A DNA stretch of 64,000 nt from Micromonospora carbonacea (GTDB lineage: Bacteria > Actinomycetota > Actinomycetes > Mycobacteriales > Micromonosporaceae): positions 6,740,501 to 6,804,500 of the forward strand of contig NZ_JACHMZ010000001.1 of assembly GCF_014205165.1 (NCBI RefSeq), in the 5' to 3' direction. Shown here in pieces: positions 35,654-44,885 of this stretch; within the stretch, counting starts at the first letter, position 1, and each line of letters opens with the position of its first letter. The position numbers and the translations under genes are program-made. The notes under the pieces were generated by a model. It saw only the letters and a list, made by a program, of their open reading frames with translations. It was not told where the DNA came from and did no database searches.

Positions 35654-36699
35654 TTCGCGCTGAACTCCGAGTCGGTGGCCGGGTCGCCGTCGACCGCGGC
35701 GGCGAGCGCGGGGACGATCTTGTCGAGCACGTAGGGCAGGCTCAGCACGGAGGAGAACGCCAGCGCGCCGTTGGCCTCGGTGCCGAGGAAGACCTCGCGG
35801 CGCTGGGCGCGGACGTCCAGCCGGGTGTAGAGCGGGTCGCCGAGCAGGGTGGTCACGCCGGGGTCGGTGGCCGCCTCGGACCAGACGGCGACGTCCACGT
35901 CCACCAGGTCGAACCGTTCGCGGCTGATGGTGGCGGACTGGTTCGCGTTGTCGGTGAGCATGGTCACCTCGGGCGCCATGGTCAGCCCGAGGTCGAGCAG
36001 GACCTTCGACGCGGTGGTCTCGGGGCTGAACAGGTAGTACTGGCCTTCGTACGTGGAGGCGAACGCGGTGCGGGCGCCCTTGAGGCGGGGCTGCGCGCCG
36101 GCGACGGAGGCGATCCGCTTCTCCAGGTCGGCGACGAGCGTCTCGGCCTCGGCGGTGCGGCCGGTGATCTGCCCGGCGGCCCGGGTCATCTGCTGCCAGG
36201 TCACCGCCCAACTGCCGTCCCCCGCCGGCTGGGCGACGGTGGGGGCGATCTTCGCGAGCAGGTCGTACTCCTGGCGGGACATGCCGGAGGAGAGCCCGAC
36301 GATGACGTCGGGGCGCAGCGCGGCGATCTGTTCGTAGTCGAGTTCGGCGCGGGCCAGCACCTCCGGCTTGGCCCCGCCGAGCCGCTCCCGGGCCCACGGC
36401 CAGGTCGCGTTCGGCATGTTGCCGTACCAGTCGCGGATCGCGACGGGCACCTCGCCGAGGGCGAGGAAGTAGTCCTGCTCCTTGAGGCCCACCACCACGA
36501 TCCGCGCGGGCTTGGCGGCGATGGTGGTCGTGCCGAAGGCGTGGGTGAGCGTGGTGGGGAACGCGGCGCCGGCCGATCCGGACGCCGTGTCGGCCGGGCC
36601 CGCCTCCTCTCCGGCGCAACCGCTGGCCACGAGCGTGACGAGCGCCAGTGTGGCGGCGGTCAGGAGTGTTCTCAGCCGGCGTGGGCGGGCGTGTGACAT
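35650..36699 (-). CDS. Ferric-siderophore ABC transporter substrate-binding lipoprotein
   Basis: A 349-residue lipoprotein. The signal peptide ends in the lipobox LVASGC with the acylated Cys at residue 28. A FepB/FhuD-like class III binding fold follows (ARIVVVGLKEQDYFLALGE, LRPDVIVGLSSGMSRQEYD). It delivers Fe(III)-siderophore to the permease pair encoded divergently. The type of siderophore is not visible from sequence, and no biosynthesis genes are in the window. Confidence 0.92.
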   Translation of the reverse strand: MSHARPRRLRTLLTAATLALVTLVASGCAGEEAGPADTASGSAGAAFPTTLTHAFGTTTIAAKPARIVVVGLKEQDYFLALGEVPVAIRDWYGNMPNATWPWARERLGGAKPEVLARAELDYEQIAALRPDVIVGLSSGMSRQEYDLLAKIAPTVAQPAGDGSWAVTWQQMTRAAGQITGRTAEAETLVADLEKRIASVAGAQPRLKGARTAFASTYEGQYYLFSPETTASKVLLDLGLTMAPEVTMLTDNANQSATISRERFDLVDVDVAVWSEAATDPGVTTLLGDPLYTRLDVRAQRREVFLGTEANGALAFSSVLSLPYVLDKIVPALAAAVDGDPATDSEFSAK

Positions 36700-36745
36700 G
36701 GCATTCGATCCTCTGAGGGGCGGCGAAACGAGATTCCCATGGGGC

Positions 36746-36764
36746 TTAGGGTAGGTTTACCTTA
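36746..36764. promoter_or_regulatory. Iron box (IdeR/DmdR-type) between divergent siderophore-uptake arms
   Basis: TTAGGGTAGGTTTACCTTA matches the actinobacterial iron-box consensus TTAGGTTAGGCTAACCTAA at 15 of 19 positions, with both half sites kept. It lies 46 bp upstream of the binding-protein start and 38 bp upstream of the first permease start. Iron-loaded IdeR/DmdR would repress both arms from here. Confidence 0.85.
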
Positions 36765-36801
36765 GCCAGCGATGGAACGTTCCACCATGAAGTGAGTCAC
36801 A

Positions 36802-37827
36802 GTGTCGGTAGCCACCCCCACCGGCTTACGCCGCCCGCGCCTGCTCGCCGCCGGGCTGCTCGCCTGTGCCCTCGCCCTGCTGGCATCGATCGTCGCCAGC
36901 CTCGTCGTCGGCGCCCTGCCGCTGACGCCCGGCACCGTGCTACGGGAACTCGTCGCCCAGGGCGACAGCGAGGCGAGCCTCGTCGTCTGGGAGGTCCGGC
37001 TACCCCGTACGGCGATCGCGATCTGCGTCGGAGCGGCCCTGGCGCTGGCCGGCGTCCTCATGCAGGCGCTGACCCGCAACCCCCTCGCCGACCCCGGGTT
37101 GCTGGGCGTCAACGCCGGCGCCGCCGCCGCGGTGGTGGTCGGCATCCTCGCCGGGGTGACCGGCCAACGCGGCCACCTCATGCTCGCCCTGCTCGGCGCG
37201 GGCGTCGCCGCCGGCCTGGTCACCGTCGTCGGCGGCACCCGGGGCCCGGGCACGGCCGAGGACGGCCGGCTGGTCCTGGCCGGCGCGGCCGTCGGCGCCT
37301 GCCTGACCGGCGTCGTCGCCGGGGTCACCCTGCTGAACCAGACCGCGTTCGACCGGTACCGGTTCTGGGCCGTCGGCAGCCTCGCCGACCAGCCGCTGTC
37401 CGCCCTGCTCACGGCGGCACCCGCGCTGCTCGCCGGTCTGGCCGTCACCGTGGCCGTGATCCGGCCGCTGGACGTGCTGCGCTTCGGCGACGACAGTGGC
37501 GCGGCCCTGGGCGTCAGCCCCGGGCACACCCGGGCGCTCGCGTTGGCCGCCACCACCCTGCTCTGCGGCGGCGCGACCGCCGTGGCCGGTCCCATCGGCT
37601 TCCTCGGGCTCGCCGTCCCCCACGCCGCCCGCGCGATCTGCGGCCCCCGGCTCGGTTGGGTCGTCGCCTACAGCAGCCTGCTCGGCCCGATCCTGCTGGT
37701 CACCGCCGACGTGCTCGGCCGGCTCCTGGCCCGCCCCGGTGAGATCGAGGTCGCGATCGTCATGGGCGCCATCGGCGCCCCCGTGTTCATCGCCCTGGTC
37801 CGCGCCCGGAGGATCCCCCGACCATGA
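36802..37827 (+). CDS. FecCD-family siderophore permease, subunit 1
   Basis: A 341-residue permease with about ten membrane segments. The family phrases RLPRTAIAICVGAALALAG, QALTRNPLADPGLLGVNAGA and GPIGFLGLAVPHAAR are all present. GTG 36802 starts within 40 bp of the iron box. Forms the membrane channel with the next gene product. The stop overlaps the next start (ATGA). Confidence 0.93.
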   Translation: MSVATPTGLRRPRLLAAGLLACALALLASIVASLVVGALPLTPGTVLRELVAQGDSEASLVVWEVRLPRTAIAICVGAALALAGVLMQALTRNPLADPGLLGVNAGAAAAVVVGILAGVTGQRGHLMLALLGAGVAAGLVTVVGGTRGPGTAEDGRLVLAGAAVGACLTGVVAGVTLLNQTAFDRYRFWAVGSLADQPLSALLTAAPALLAGLAVTVAVIRPLDVLRFGDDSGAALGVSPGHTRALALAATTLLCGGATAVAGPIGFLGLAVPHAARAICGPRLGWVVAYSSLLGPILLVTADVLGRLLARPGEIEVAIVMGAIGAPVFIALVRARRIPRP

Positions 37828-38846
37828 TCACCGTCCCCACCAGCGGGCCGGGCCGACGCGCGCTCCGTCGGCAGACCCGCCGCGCCGCCCTCGCCTGCCT
37901 CGTCGCGCTCGCGCTCAGCGCCGGCGTGGCCGTCGCCGCCCTGGCCAGCGGCCGGTACGCCACCCCGCTGCCCGAACTGTGGCCGGCGCTGACCGGGGGC
38001 GGCAGCCCCGGCCTGCGGTTCGTCCTCTTCGAGCTGCGGCTGCCCCGGATCGGCACCGCGCTCGTCGTCGGGGCGGCCCTCGGCGCGGCCGGCGCCCTCT
38101 TCCAGAGCGCCAGCCGAAACCCCCTCGGCAGCCCCGACATCGTCGGCTTCACCGTCGGCGCGGCCACCGGCGCGCTCGTCGTCCTGCTGGTCCTGCGCGA
38201 CGACCGGCTCACCCCGGCGGTGGGCGCGGTGCTCGGCGGCGCCGCCGTGGCCGGAGCGGCGCTCCTGCTCGGCGGGACCGGACAGCGCCTCATCCTCGTC
38301 GGGATCGGCCTGTCCGCCCTGCTCACCTCCGTCAACGCGTACCTGCTGACCCGCGCCGAGGTGACCGACGCGCAGAACGCCGCCGTGTGGCTCGTCGGCA
38401 GCCTCAACGGCAGCGGCCACCACCTGCCGCTGCTGCTCGGCGCACTCGCCGTGCTGCTGCCGCCCGCCGTGCTGGTGGCCCGGGGGCTGCGACTCGTCGA
38501 GAACGGCGGCGACAAGGCCCTCAGCCTCGGCGTACCCGTGCGCCGGCAGCGCCTCACCGCCACGGCCCTCGCGGTCGCGCTCACCGCCGTCGGCGTCGCC
38601 GGCGCCGGGCCGGTCGGCTTCGTCGCCCTGGCCGCCCCCCACCTGGCCCGCCGGCTCACCCGCGTCGCCGCGCCCCTGGTGACCACGAGCGCGGCGCTCG
38701 GCGCCGCCCTGCTGCTCGCCGCCGACCAGCTCGCCCAACGGCTCGTCCCCGGGCAACAACTGCCCGTCGGCGCGGTCACCGGCGTCCTCGGCGGCGGCTA
38801 CCTGGCCCTCGTCCTGGCCTGGACCTGGCGGGGGCGGTCCTGGTGA
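37824..38846 (+). CDS. FecCD-family siderophore permease, subunit 2
   Basis: A 340-residue partner permease. It keeps LRLPRIGTALVVGAALGAAG, QSASRNPLGSPDIVGFTVGA and GPVGFVALAAPHLARRL. The two permeases are diverged paralogues and should form a heterodimer. ATG 37824 overlaps the previous stop by 4 nt. The C-terminus ends just before the ATPase gene. Confidence 0.93.
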   Translation: MITVPTSGPGRRALRRQTRRAALACLVALALSAGVAVAALASGRYATPLPELWPALTGGGSPGLRFVLFELRLPRIGTALVVGAALGAAGALFQSASRNPLGSPDIVGFTVGAATGALVVLLVLRDDRLTPAVGAVLGGAAVAGAALLLGGTGQRLILVGIGLSALLTSVNAYLLTRAEVTDAQNAAVWLVGSLNGSGHHLPLLLGALAVLLPPAVLVARGLRLVENGGDKALSLGVPVRRQRLTATALAVALTAVGVAGAGPVGFVALAAPHLARRLTRVAAPLVTTSAALGAALLLAADQLAQRLVPGQQLPVGAVTGVLGGGYLALVLAWTWRGRSW

Positions 38847-38890
38847 GCCGGCCCCCGTCCCGCACCGCATCCGCCGCCCCGGAGGCAACC

Positions 38891-39712
38891 ATGACCGCCC
38901 CACCCGCGATCGAGCTGGACTCGGTCACCGTCGGCTACGACCGCCGCACCGTCTGCCGGGACGTCACCCTGCGGGTCGCCGAGGGAAGCTTCACCGTCTT
39001 CATCGGACCGAACGGGTGCGGCAAGTCGACCCTGCTGCGCACCGTCGCCCGCGTGTTGCGGCCGAGCGGAGGCCGCGTCGCCGTCCTCGGCCGCGACGCC
39101 TGGGGCTACAGCCGGCGGCAGTACGCCCGCACCGTCGGGCTGCTCCCCCAGGGCGTCGAGGCGCCGGCCGGGATGACCGTCACCGATCTGGTGCTGCGCG
39201 GACGGCACCCGCACCGGTCGGCGTTGAGCCGCTGGACGGCGCAGGACGAGCGGGCGGTCACCGCGGCGCTGGCCGCCACCGGGACCGCCGAGTTCGGCGA
39301 CCGGGCGCTCGCGGAGCTCTCCGGAGGCCAGCGGCAACGCGCCTGGCTGGCCATGCTGCTGGCGCAGGACACCCCGATCCTGCTGCTCGACGAACCGACC
39401 ACCTACCTCGACATCGCCCACCAGTACGAAGTGCTCGACCTGCTCGCCGACCTGCACGCCGGCGGCCGGACCGTGGTCGCCGTCCTGCACGACCTCAACC
39501 AGGCGGCCCGCTACGCCACCGACCTGGTGGTGCTGAGCGACGGCCACGTCGCCAGGACCGGTCCCCCGTCGGCGGTGCTCACCCCGGACCTCGTCGCCGA
39601 CGTGTTCGGGCTGCGCTGCCGGGTCGTGCCCGACCCGGTGACGGGCACGCCCGCGGTGTTCCCCGAGCCCTCCCGTCCCCGCCCGACCGGTCCCGCGCCG
39701 GCGGGCGGGTGA
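38891..39712 (+). CDS. Siderophore ABC transporter ATP-binding protein (FecE/FepC-like)
   Basis: A 273-residue ATPase. Walker A is GPNGCGKST, the signature is LSGGQRQRAWLAM, Walker B is ILLLDEPTTYLD and the H-loop is VLHDLNQAARY. GGAGG lies 6 nt before ATG 38891, which decides the start; a GTG at 38843 overlapping the permease stop would add 16 unlike residues. It powers import by the two permeases. The C-terminal 20 residues are proline-rich and variable. Confidence 0.93.
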   Translation: MTAPPAIELDSVTVGYDRRTVCRDVTLRVAEGSFTVFIGPNGCGKSTLLRTVARVLRPSGGRVAVLGRDAWGYSRRQYARTVGLLPQGVEAPAGMTVTDLVLRGRHPHRSALSRWTAQDERAVTAALAATGTAEFGDRALAELSGGQRQRAWLAMLLAQDTPILLLDEPTTYLDIAHQYEVLDLLADLHAGGRTVVAVLHDLNQAARYATDLVVLSDGHVARTGPPSAVLTPDLVADVFGLRCRVVPDPVTGTPAVFPEPSRPRPTGPAPAGG

Positions 39713-39848
39713 CCAGGCGACCGGCACGGCACCGGCCGTCGGCGGCGTAGCTCCCCGGCAACGACGTCGCCGGGCCGTTCGACGCGCCCGTTCGACATGC
39801 CCGTTCGACGCGCCCGGCCGACGGCATCCGGGCCGCCGCCCGGGAGGC

Positions 39849-42761
39849 TCACGCCGACCGCTCCTCCCTCCGTCCCGGGTGGTCGTGGTACATGGCGAGC
39901 CGGTCCCGGACGGCCTGCCGCTGCGGGTGGTCCGTGTCGTCGAGGAGGCCGAGGGCTTCCCGGCCCCGGACGAGGGCGCCGTCGTGGTCGCCGGCCGCGC
40001 TGAGGGCCTCCGCCGACACGACCAGGGCGCGCGCCTGCCGCAGCGGGTCGGCCAGTTCGTCGCCGACGGCCCGCGCCAGGGCGGCGTCGGCCAGCGCGTC
40101 GCGGTGCCGCCCGAGACGCAACTGGGCCTCGGCCGAGATGGTGAGGGCGTCGCACCGGATGCTGTCGTCGGTGACCCGGTCGTGCAGCCCGAGGGCGACC
40201 CGGCCCTGGGCGAGGGCGACCTCGGGTTGGCCCGCCTCGAGGCTGAGTTCGGCGAGCCGGACGTGGGTGAGGCTTCGTCCACGCAGCGAGCCGACCCGGT
40301 CCCAGACGACAAGGGCCTGCCGGTAGAACGCACGCGCCTCGTCGCGGTGCCCGAGCTGGTGGTGCGCATCGCCGAGGTTGTGGAGGGCGTACGCCTCCCC
40401 GGGGGCCTCCCCGACCGCGCGGCAGTCGGTCAGCACCTCGTGGAACGTGTCGATGGCGGTGCGGATCGACCCGGTGCGCAGTTGTACGGAGGCGAGGTTG
40501 TGCCGACAGGCCCGCTGCAGGTCGGCGCAGCCGTTCTCCCGGGCGAGGCGCAGGGCCTCGGTGAACAGGCGGCCGGCGCGATGGTAGTCGTGGGTGGTGA
40601 AGTAGCTGGCGCCGAGGTTGACGAGGGTGCCGGCCCGGCCCAGGTGATGACCGTCGGCAGTCGCGGCGTCGAGGGCGGTTCGCAAGATCTCCCGCGTGTC
40701 CTCCTGGTCGCCGGACCGGTCGAAGACCTCGTGGACGGTGTCGACGATCTGCCAGGCGTGCCGGTGGAAGCCCTCGGCCGCCGCGCGACGGACCATGGCG
40801 AGCAGGTTGGTCCGTTCCACCTCGCACCAGCGCAGGGCGGCACAGTCGGAGACGAACGTCATCGGCGTCACCCCGCCCGGCTCGGGCAGGTCGGGAACGG
40901 CCGGCCGGCCCGGCGCCAGCAGGCCAACGGCGGTGACGGCCGTGTGCAGGTACCAGTCCAGCAGCCGGCGGAGCGTCGCGCGGCGCTGCTCGGGTGGCAC
41001 GTCCTCCCCGGCCCGGTCGGCGGCGTACTGGCGCAACAGGTCGTGCATCCGGTAGCGGCGGACGGTGTCGTGGTCGACCAGGTGGGCGCGGGCGAGCCGG
41101 TCGAGGGCCCGCTCGGCTCCGGCGACGTCCACCGCCAGCATCGCCGCGGCGGCCTCGGCCCCGATGGTGCTGCCCGGGAAGAGGCCGAGCGCGAGGAAGA
41201 GCCGCGCGGGCATCGGGTCGAGCGCGTTGACCGACCAGGCGAAGACGGTCCGCAGGGTCATCTCGTCGGTGTCGTCGCCCTCGACGTCGAGCAGCCGACC
41301 GGCCAGTTCGTCGGCCAGGTCGCCGAGCCGCCTGTCGGGCCGGGAGCCCACGTGCTCGCCGATCACCCGCAGCGCGAGCGGCAGTCCGCCCGACAGTCTG
41401 GCCAGCGTCTCCAGCGCCGCGGGCTCCGCGCCGGTGCGTCGTGCTCCGACGATCCGGCCGAGCATGCGCTGTCGTTCGAGGTGCGACAGCGGCGCGATGG
41501 TGAGGCTGCGGATGCCGTGCCGGACGCTCAGCCCGGGGAGCCGGTTGCGGCTGATCACGACCGTGAAGCTGGCCTCGGAGCGGGGCAGGAGCTGCCGCGC
41601 CTGGTCGGAGTCGACGACGTTGTCGAGCACGACGAGCATCCGCCGCCCGCTCATCAGGCGGTGGTACAGCTCGAGGCGTCGTTCGGACTCGGCGGGCACC
41701 CGCTCGGCCGGGACGCCGAGGGCGACGAGGAAGCGGTGCAGCGCCTCCTGCGGGCGGACCGGCGGGGCCGGTCCGTGCGCCTCCGCGTTCAGGTAGAGCT
41801 GCCCGTCCGGGAACCAGCTCTGCCGTCGATGCCCCCAGTGCCCGGCGAGGGTCGTCTTGCCGACCCCGGGCATCCCGGTCAGCACGACCGCCTTCGCGAT
41901 GCCGTCGCCGGCGGCGAGAGCGTCCAGTTCGTCGAGCAGTGCAGCGTGCCCGGTGTAGTCGGGTACGTCGTTCGGCAGCTGCCGGGGCATCGACACGGCT
42001 GTGTCCGCAGCGGCGGGTTGGCTCCGCGCCGGCGCGGCGGTTTCGAGAGCCGCCAGGTCCAGCGCCGGATCGGTTCGCATCGCCCGGCGATAGCGCCGCC
42101 GGTAGGCGGCGACAAAGTCCCGCGCATCGTGGGTACGACCGGCCGCATGCAGTGCGGCGGCCCACAATCGGGCCAGCCCCTCGTCGATCGGGTTCTCGAT
42201 CAGCAATGGTTCGAGCCGGGTCAACGCCCGCTCGTGCCGGCCGGTGGCCAACTCACTCTCCGCCAGAAGTTTCTCCGCCCTGAATTGCTTCTCCCGCATA
42301 TCCCGCCGCAGGTGTTCGCAACGCGCGCCGCGCAGGTCGGCGAGCGGGTCGTCCCGCCACATCTCGATTGCCCTGGTGAGCAGAGCAATTCCCCGATCAT
42401 GCTGATGTCGATCAATTGCCTGTCGCGCCTCGGCGGTCAATCGCAGGAACCGGTGGTAATCGACCAGCTCCGGATCCACCGCCAACCGGTACGCGCCCGT
42501 GCCGGGCACCCGCACCAGGGCATCCTGGAGGCCGACCAGCCGCAGGGTCGACCGCAACCTGCTGGCCAGCGTGTAGAGCAGCGGGCGTCGGGCATGGACA
42601 GCGGAATCCTGCCAGAGAAACTCCACGATGGTCTCGACCCGCACGGGATCGCCGACGTGATAGAGAAGGACGGCGAGCAGGCCACGCTGTTTTGCCGCCC
42701 CCAGCGGGATCGCCCGACCGTCGACCGTGAGTTCGGTGGGACCCAGAATCGTGAACTCCAT
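39849..42761 (-). CDS. SARP-type regulator with NB-ARC and TPR domains (AfsR-like)
   Basis: A 970-residue regulator. A winged helix (MEFTILGPTELTVDGRAIPL) and a BTAD domain (to about 240) form the SARP part. An NB-ARC ATPase follows, with P-loop LTGMPGVGKTTLAGHWG (about 297) and the MHD-like MHDLLRQYA. The C-terminal third is TPR repeats. AfsR-like proteins activate secondary-metabolite genes after ATP binding and Ser/Thr phosphorylation. ATG 42761 is preferred because the SARP fold starts there; a frame to 42806 adds 15 residues. The divergent gene at 42976 is a possible target. Confidence 0.9.
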   Translation of the reverse strand: MEFTILGPTELTVDGRAIPLGAAKQRGLLAVLLYHVGDPVRVETIVEFLWQDSAVHARRPLLYTLASRLRSTLRLVGLQDALVRVPGTGAYRLAVDPELVDYHRFLRLTAEARQAIDRHQHDRGIALLTRAIEMWRDDPLADLRGARCEHLRRDMREKQFRAEKLLAESELATGRHERALTRLEPLLIENPIDEGLARLWAAALHAAGRTHDARDFVAAYRRRYRRAMRTDPALDLAALETAAPARSQPAAADTAVSMPRQLPNDVPDYTGHAALLDELDALAAGDGIAKAVVLTGMPGVGKTTLAGHWGHRRQSWFPDGQLYLNAEAHGPAPPVRPQEALHRFLVALGVPAERVPAESERRLELYHRLMSGRRMLVVLDNVVDSDQARQLLPRSEASFTVVISRNRLPGLSVRHGIRSLTIAPLSHLERQRMLGRIVGARRTGAEPAALETLARLSGGLPLALRVIGEHVGSRPDRRLGDLADELAGRLLDVEGDDTDEMTLRTVFAWSVNALDPMPARLFLALGLFPGSTIGAEAAAAMLAVDVAGAERALDRLARAHLVDHDTVRRYRMHDLLRQYAADRAGEDVPPEQRRATLRRLLDWYLHTAVTAVGLLAPGRPAVPDLPEPGGVTPMTFVSDCAALRWCEVERTNLLAMVRRAAAEGFHRHAWQIVDTVHEVFDRSGDQEDTREILRTALDAATADGHHLGRAGTLVNLGASYFTTHDYHRAGRLFTEALRLARENGCADLQRACRHNLASVQLRTGSIRTAIDTFHEVLTDCRAVGEAPGEAYALHNLGDAHHQLGHRDEARAFYRQALVVWDRVGSLRGRSLTHVRLAELSLEAGQPEVALAQGRVALGLHDRVTDDSIRCDALTISAEAQLRLGRHRDALADAALARAVGDELADPLRQARALVVSAEALSAAGDHDGALVRGREALGLLDDTDHPQRQAVRDRLAMYHDHPGRREERSA

Positions 42762-42975
42762 CAGCTCTCGCCCCCCACTAGATCTTGATTGACGTTCACC
42801 TATCAATTCTTGATCCGGTCAACCGAAAGCCACAGACCTTTCTCCACAGAGTCCAAAATCAGACATTCCCCTTCCCAGCTTCCTGCAAGCCCACTGCAAG
42901 GCGACCGACAAGGTGATCCGCAACCGGCCACTCGACGCTGATTCCCGTCCAGACAGCGCACCGGAGGGGAAGCAA

Positions 42976-44190
42976 ATGACGTCATCAGAATGGTCGGCCA
43001 GCCCGATCGGGATCGACGCGAACCGCTGGGTGAGTCGATCCGGCTGCCGTACGGTGCTCGTCGTCGCCCACACCATCACGAGCTGCCAGCGGCTGCTGGA
43101 CGTGATCGAGCTCGTCGAGAGCGACCCCCGGGTGCAACTGGTCTTCACGGTGGCGCCGGACGTCTTCAACCCGTACGTGCGGCGGTTCCTCGACCGGCTC
43201 GGCGCGCTCGTGGTGCCCTGGCACCAGGCCGTCCGGGAGCGGTTCGACCTCGGCCTCGCCGCCGCCTACGGCGGGCTGCACCAGGTGCACGCGCCCCTGC
43301 TGCTGATGGCCCACGGGGCGGGGCACAGCAAACGGGTGCGCCCCGCGCCGTTCGGCGGACCGGTGCTCGCGGAGCCGCCCGTGTACGGCCTCGACGCGCA
43401 GCGGCTGACCCACGGCGGGCGGGTGCTCCCGACGGCCCTCGCCCTCTCCCACGACGGCGAGCTGGAGGTGCTGCGCCGGCAGTGCCCCGAGGCGGTCGAT
43501 GCCGCGGTGGTCGTCGGCGACCCCTGCGTCGACCGGCTCGTCGCCAGCCTCCCCCACCGCCGGGACTACCGGCGGGAACTGGGTCTGGACGACCGGCAGG
43601 AACTCGTCGTCGTCTCCTCCACCTGGGGTCGGGACGGCGTCTTCGGACGCTGGCCGGACCTGCTACCGCAGCTGATGACTCAGCTGCCGGAGCAGCGGTA
43701 CCGGATCGCCGCGCTCCTGCACCCGGCGGTGTGGGACGCGCACGGGCACCGCCAGATCCGGGCCTGGCTCCGGGACTGCCGCGAGGGCGGGCTGCTGCTG
43801 CCCGATCCGACCGTCGACTGGCGCGGCCCCGTGGTCGCCGCCGACCACGTCATCGGCGACCACGGCTCCGTCACCGCCTACGCCGCCGCCATCGGACGCC
43901 CGACCCTGCTGCTGCCCGCACCCCGGTCGATGCCCGCCGCCGGCACGGCCCAGCACCTGCTCGCCACCAACGCGACCCACCTGGACCCGAACCGGCCGCT
44001 GCCACCCCAGCTCGCCCCGGCCGCGACGGTCGACCCGCAGGCGGTGATGGCCGCGCTGACCGCCCGGCCGGGGGAAGCCGGCGTGCTGTTGCGACGCACC
44101 ATGTACCGGCTGCTCCAGCTTGCCGAGCCGGGCCGGCACCGGCAGACCGCCCCGGTGCCGATGCCGGTGCCGTTGGACGGCCGGGCATGA
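42976..44190 (+). CDS. GT-B-like / CDP-glycerol glycerophosphotransferase-like protein
   Basis: A 404-residue protein that I recognise only at fold level. The N-terminus (CRTVLVVAHTITSCQRLLDV) and the C-terminal half (VVSSTWGRDGVFGRWPDLL, VVAADHVIGDHGSVTAYAAA) resemble two-domain GT-B proteins such as CDP-glycerol glycerophosphotransferases. A H-G-D-H-G-S-type phosphate pocket is visible near residue 296. The family occurs in streptomycetes and relatives without assigned function. GGAGGGG lies 8 nt before ATG 42976. It diverges from the SARP gene and is coupled to the next gene by an ATGA overlap. Confidence 0.65.
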   Translation: MTSSEWSASPIGIDANRWVSRSGCRTVLVVAHTITSCQRLLDVIELVESDPRVQLVFTVAPDVFNPYVRRFLDRLGALVVPWHQAVRERFDLGLAAAYGGLHQVHAPLLLMAHGAGHSKRVRPAPFGGPVLAEPPVYGLDAQRLTHGGRVLPTALALSHDGELEVLRRQCPEAVDAAVVVGDPCVDRLVASLPHRRDYRRELGLDDRQELVVVSSTWGRDGVFGRWPDLLPQLMTQLPEQRYRIAALLHPAVWDAHGHRQIRAWLRDCREGGLLLPDPTVDWRGPVVAADHVIGDHGSVTAYAAAIGRPTLLLPAPRSMPAAGTAQHLLATNATHLDPNRPLPPQLAPAATVDPQAVMAALTARPGEAGVLLRRTMYRLLQLAEPGRHRQTAPVPMPVPLDGRA

Positions 44191-44885
44191 GCGCCGCAGC
44201 CGAGCCCGTCGTCGTCGCGCTGCCGCCGGGTGGCCCGCCGCTGCCCCGCGCGGCACGGCTCGCCGACGTCGTGGTGACCGTCACCGGCGGCGATCCGACC
44301 CGGATCGGCGCGAGCCTGCTCACGGCCTGCCCCGGGATCGCCCTCGCCGTCGTCGGCACCCCGGCGGGCGACGTCACCGTCGGCATACGCAACGGCCCGC
44401 CGCTGGATCTCGGCCGGTTGGCCCCGGCCGGCCGGCTGACCGTCGGGCTGCTCGCCGCGACGGCCCGGCTGCTGCACACCCGCTGGGCCGCCGGAACCCT
44501 CCATCACCGACGAACCGCACCGGACGCGCTACGCCTCGCCCGCGCCGCCGCCCGCCTCGTCGAGCAGGCGGAGCACGTCGGGCAGCCGGGGAGAGCCGAG
44601 CCGGTCGAAGACGCCGGCGGCCTCCCGGTAGTGCTGCCGTGCGGCCTCGTCGTCGCCGCGCCGCCGCGCGATGCGGCCGAGCAACACCACCGCCTCTGCC
44701 CGCTCGTTGTCCGACCCGAGGTCGGCCATCCGGCGCACCGCCTCGGCGGCACAGCTCTCTGCGGCGGCCAGGTCACCGAGGCCGAGATGGGCGGCGGCCA
44801 GCCCGGACAGCACCCGCACGGCGTTGTACGGGTCGACGTCGGACAGCCCGGCGAAGATCTCCCCGGCCTCCGTCAACAGCGGTAG
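44187..44885 (+). CDS. Hypothetical partner protein, 3' end overlaps NLR gene
   Basis: ATG 44187 overlaps the preceding stop (ATGA). The first 108 or so residues (VVVALPPGGPPLPRAARLAD, GASLLTACPGIALAVVG, TVGLLAATARLLHTRWAAG) look like a real small alpha/beta protein of unknown function. From about 44510 the frame has no stop and runs 357 bp antisense through the NLR coding end, where the translation looks like a shadow. The native 3' end was probably replaced when the NLR cassette arrived, or the overlap is genuine. The 5' part is credible, the end is not. Confidence 0.5.
   Translation: MSAAAEPVVVALPPGGPPLPRAARLADVVVTVTGGDPTRIGASLLTACPGIALAVVGTPAGDVTVGIRNGPPLDLGRLAPAGRLTVGLLAATARLLHTRWAAGTLHHRRTAPDALRLARAAARLVEQAEHVGQPGRAEPVEDAGGLPVVLPCGLVVAAPPRDAAEQHHRLCPLVVRPEVGHPAHRLGGTALCGGQVTEAEMGGGQPGQHPHGVVRVDVGQPGEDLPGLRQQR

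Noticed and set aside
42762..42975. Two TCTTGAT heptamers (42783, 42808) considered as SARP-binding direct repeats
   Set aside because: Only two copies, 25 bp apart, not the 11- or 22-bp spacing usual for SARP sites; too weak to list as a feature.
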